Assembly (NCBI GenBank): GCA_964598765.1
Contig: CAZRCZ010000012.1
Span: 81,132-145,131, forward strand
Length of the DNA stretch: 64,000 bases
Source of the DNA: CAZRCZ01 sp964598765
Lineage (GTDB): Bacteria; Sumerlaeota; Sumerlaeia; MVZB01; JAJFLK01
Reading direction: 5' to 3'
Part shown: piece after piece, positions 63,801 to 64,000 of the stretch
Layout of the letters: the number at the start of each line of letters is the position of its first letter
Position numbering within the stretch: position 1 is the stretch's first letter
Program-made: the position numbers and the translations under genes
The notes under the pieces: model-generated
Told to the model about the DNA's origin: nothing
What the model saw: the letters and a program-made list of their open reading frames with translations, nothing else
Database searches by the model: none

Positions 63801-64000
63801 GCGTGGGATCGTCCGTCCGCTCCCGAAGTCAAGCCCGCCGATCCCGAAGCCTACATCTCATCAACCGCATCCCTGTTTGAAAGGAGGCATTCCACGCTGA
63901 ATCTGATTCCAATCGAATTGCGCGCCTTGCAAAAATCGTTTCGGGACCGTCAAATTTCGATTTTCGTGGATTTGGCGAAGGTTGGGGCCTACAAGGAGAA
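60897..64000 (+). CDS. Giant SGNH-NHL-SGNH protein, 3' end outside window
   Basis: At least 1034 residues from ATG 60897, open to the window end. One N-terminal membrane helix (WIWGVGVLAVVLVADFLLGM, 25-44), then a first SGNH-hydrolase-like domain (block I LGDSVLAGD, S84; D339 and H342 in VDHCHLWPDG), an NHL-like beta-propeller starting near 402 (NAPDGIAVGEGQRVIVADTG), and a second SGNH-like part (MLIGSSLFMFTE near 758; GHHASPWAIDATM near 935). No stop interrupts it. Its position behind AlgI matches AlgJ/AlgX-type O-acetylation partners, but the fold order is not one I know. A helix anchor means it acts in the periplasm. Confidence 0.75.
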   Translation, partial: MSEVKGAIWNRGHLLDELSRPRRPWIWGVGVLAVVLVADFLLGMARPAKETQTELPLEEAEDVSRLVIQMKQSSGRPWLLLGDSVLAGDVLAGKVKDWRHQRVLDLMRQEKNPSYPDTFQQIALNGMLPVDMLRIVTELDRVDPGGKIGLVVELNPRFFSQAYLNQTLCTRSWLNELAPSLIQGGRLKIFRWIGQEAKTGEKWLRDQLPVIRHLRYLQSKPPMPDASVFAPGQEEKTTASGELAGMARVAEHYRDPDLSEEGAQGQALREMVHHARSTGRKAIFFTTPLNDEFMRGAMSERRYGDYIAELGGIVNCEQERQSSLVNLDHPLFAPSYFVDHCHLWPDGNRLLAINLLHEMNVGLRSAPAENEMVYLEDPDQSLVYSTETGFCDGAAWQTLFNAPDGIAVGEGQRVIVADTGNHCLRELRGNLQTVRVVAGQPDSAGLADGPAPESRLETPRQPCFAGDAVYFSDAEGKQLRRLENDRVSTEFVLSGPQWQKIGAIRERGGLLYLLDSHFRILEYDPATHRTKAAVACETGESIRSFDIAPDFRFFVASGKNQIWVGEGGKPLTVGGKEMRLWFPNTGANLLKNGFPVAFDKAHFSAIMDIQYVQRYDGIIVQDEVVPKRRHPDNPKVEVTERIHLRFLRTRDSQVYLWNKDRIFSVPTWQNNTMDGLSSPYHVGNMALDQETASLFYSERNRSRLYRIGDGIWEMAKEGNAAYADPGTDGAQYALANLKPDRYLHQRSERLDREGPYTGMLIGSSLFMFTEMLGTDGRYSAGRLLESHLRDALGYRDGMRLNLMNRIIWGLNFEATLSSLETYVNSGARLDFVILEIFPLTFGDWKDFNLMHYSKAELLTMLNKFAEVARKYDTKLIFLNNCGMFSPRAEGLRSTPETLKPLFAMAREMGFDVLEPSDELVRDYLALAPWGSPPYAGHHASPWAIDATMSKIASMLYPKLRDYLKGRVPAWDRPSAPEVKPADPEAYISSTASLFERRHSTLNLIPIELRALQKSFRDRQISIFVDLAKVGAYKE

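Noticed and set aside
1..64000. CRISPR arrays
   Set aside because: No regularly spaced identical repeats with unique spacers were found; the repeats seen are palindromes or tandem units, and there are no cas genes.
1..64000. Intact transposase, integrase or phage genes
   Set aside because: None is visible; the only candidate mobile DNA is the non-coding 26164-26543 element and the palindromic repeats.

Overview
The window is a dense bacterial chromosome segment of moderately high GC, with no sign of plasmid or prophage structure. Planctomycete-type secreted protein pairs (DUF1549/DUF1553 with DUF1501, present twice), FecR- and PPC-type exported proteins and several families of dispersed intergenic palindromes suggest the PVC superphylum (Verrucomicrobiota, Planctomycetota or a relative). 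That assignment is inference; there is no rRNA or phylogenetic marker tree behind it. One tRNA gene (anticodon CAT) lies upstream of gyrB.

Layout. 1-1.7 kb: end of a DUF1553/DUF1501 pair. 1.7-7.6 kb: defence and toxin-antitoxin (TA) genes around transketolase: an antitoxin remnant, a DUF262/DUF1524 nuclease, a DUF4258/DUF2283 pair and VapBC. 7.7-11.4 kb: a secreted parvulin-type isomerase, queE and a polytopic membrane protein. 11.4-23.4 kb: lipid catabolism (acyl-CoA ligase, a peroxisome-type multifunctional enzyme, an SCPx-type thiolase and a second thiolase), interspersed with galM, moeA, a DUF1326 protein and a zone of decayed genes at 20.4-22.2 kb. 23.6-28.2 kb: RNA 2',3'-cyclic phosphodiesterase, a Phd/VapC pair and two membrane proteins. 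28.3-35.5 kb: tRNA, gyrB and gyrA, with a methyltransferase/putative endonuclease pair between them. 35.6-40.5 kb: an AsmA-like giant protein, a small aspartic protease and a remnant of a sugar isomerase. 40.6-48.7 kb: second DUF1553/DUF1501 pair with a PPC protein, a MoxR ATPase and a FitAB-like TA pair. 49-51.9 kb: PP2C phosphatase, a secreted EEP nuclease/phosphodiesterase and a FecR-like protein. 52-64 kb: exopolysaccharide assembly (TPR-like protein, Wzy/ligase, Wza, Wzc, a coiled-coil membrane protein, AlgI-type MBOAT and a very large SGNH-NHL-SGNH protein that runs off the end).

How the genes work together. The lipid genes could carry out a full beta-oxidation cycle after activation; MFE-2 and SCPx look like the animal peroxisomal enzymes, domain for domain. 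The terminal cluster has polymerase/ligase, export lipoprotein, tyrosine kinase and O-acylation parts of a Wzy-type pathway; no glycosyltransferases lie inside the window.

The most unusual items are the bacterial MFE-2/SCPx pair, the SGNH-NHL-SGNH protein beside AlgI, the restriction-modification-like insertion between gyrB and gyrA, a FitAB-like promoter whose operator lies between -35 and -10 of a probably leaderless transcript, and dispersed repeats that have supplied gene starts and a signal peptide. All family assignments are by reading motifs; no database search was run.
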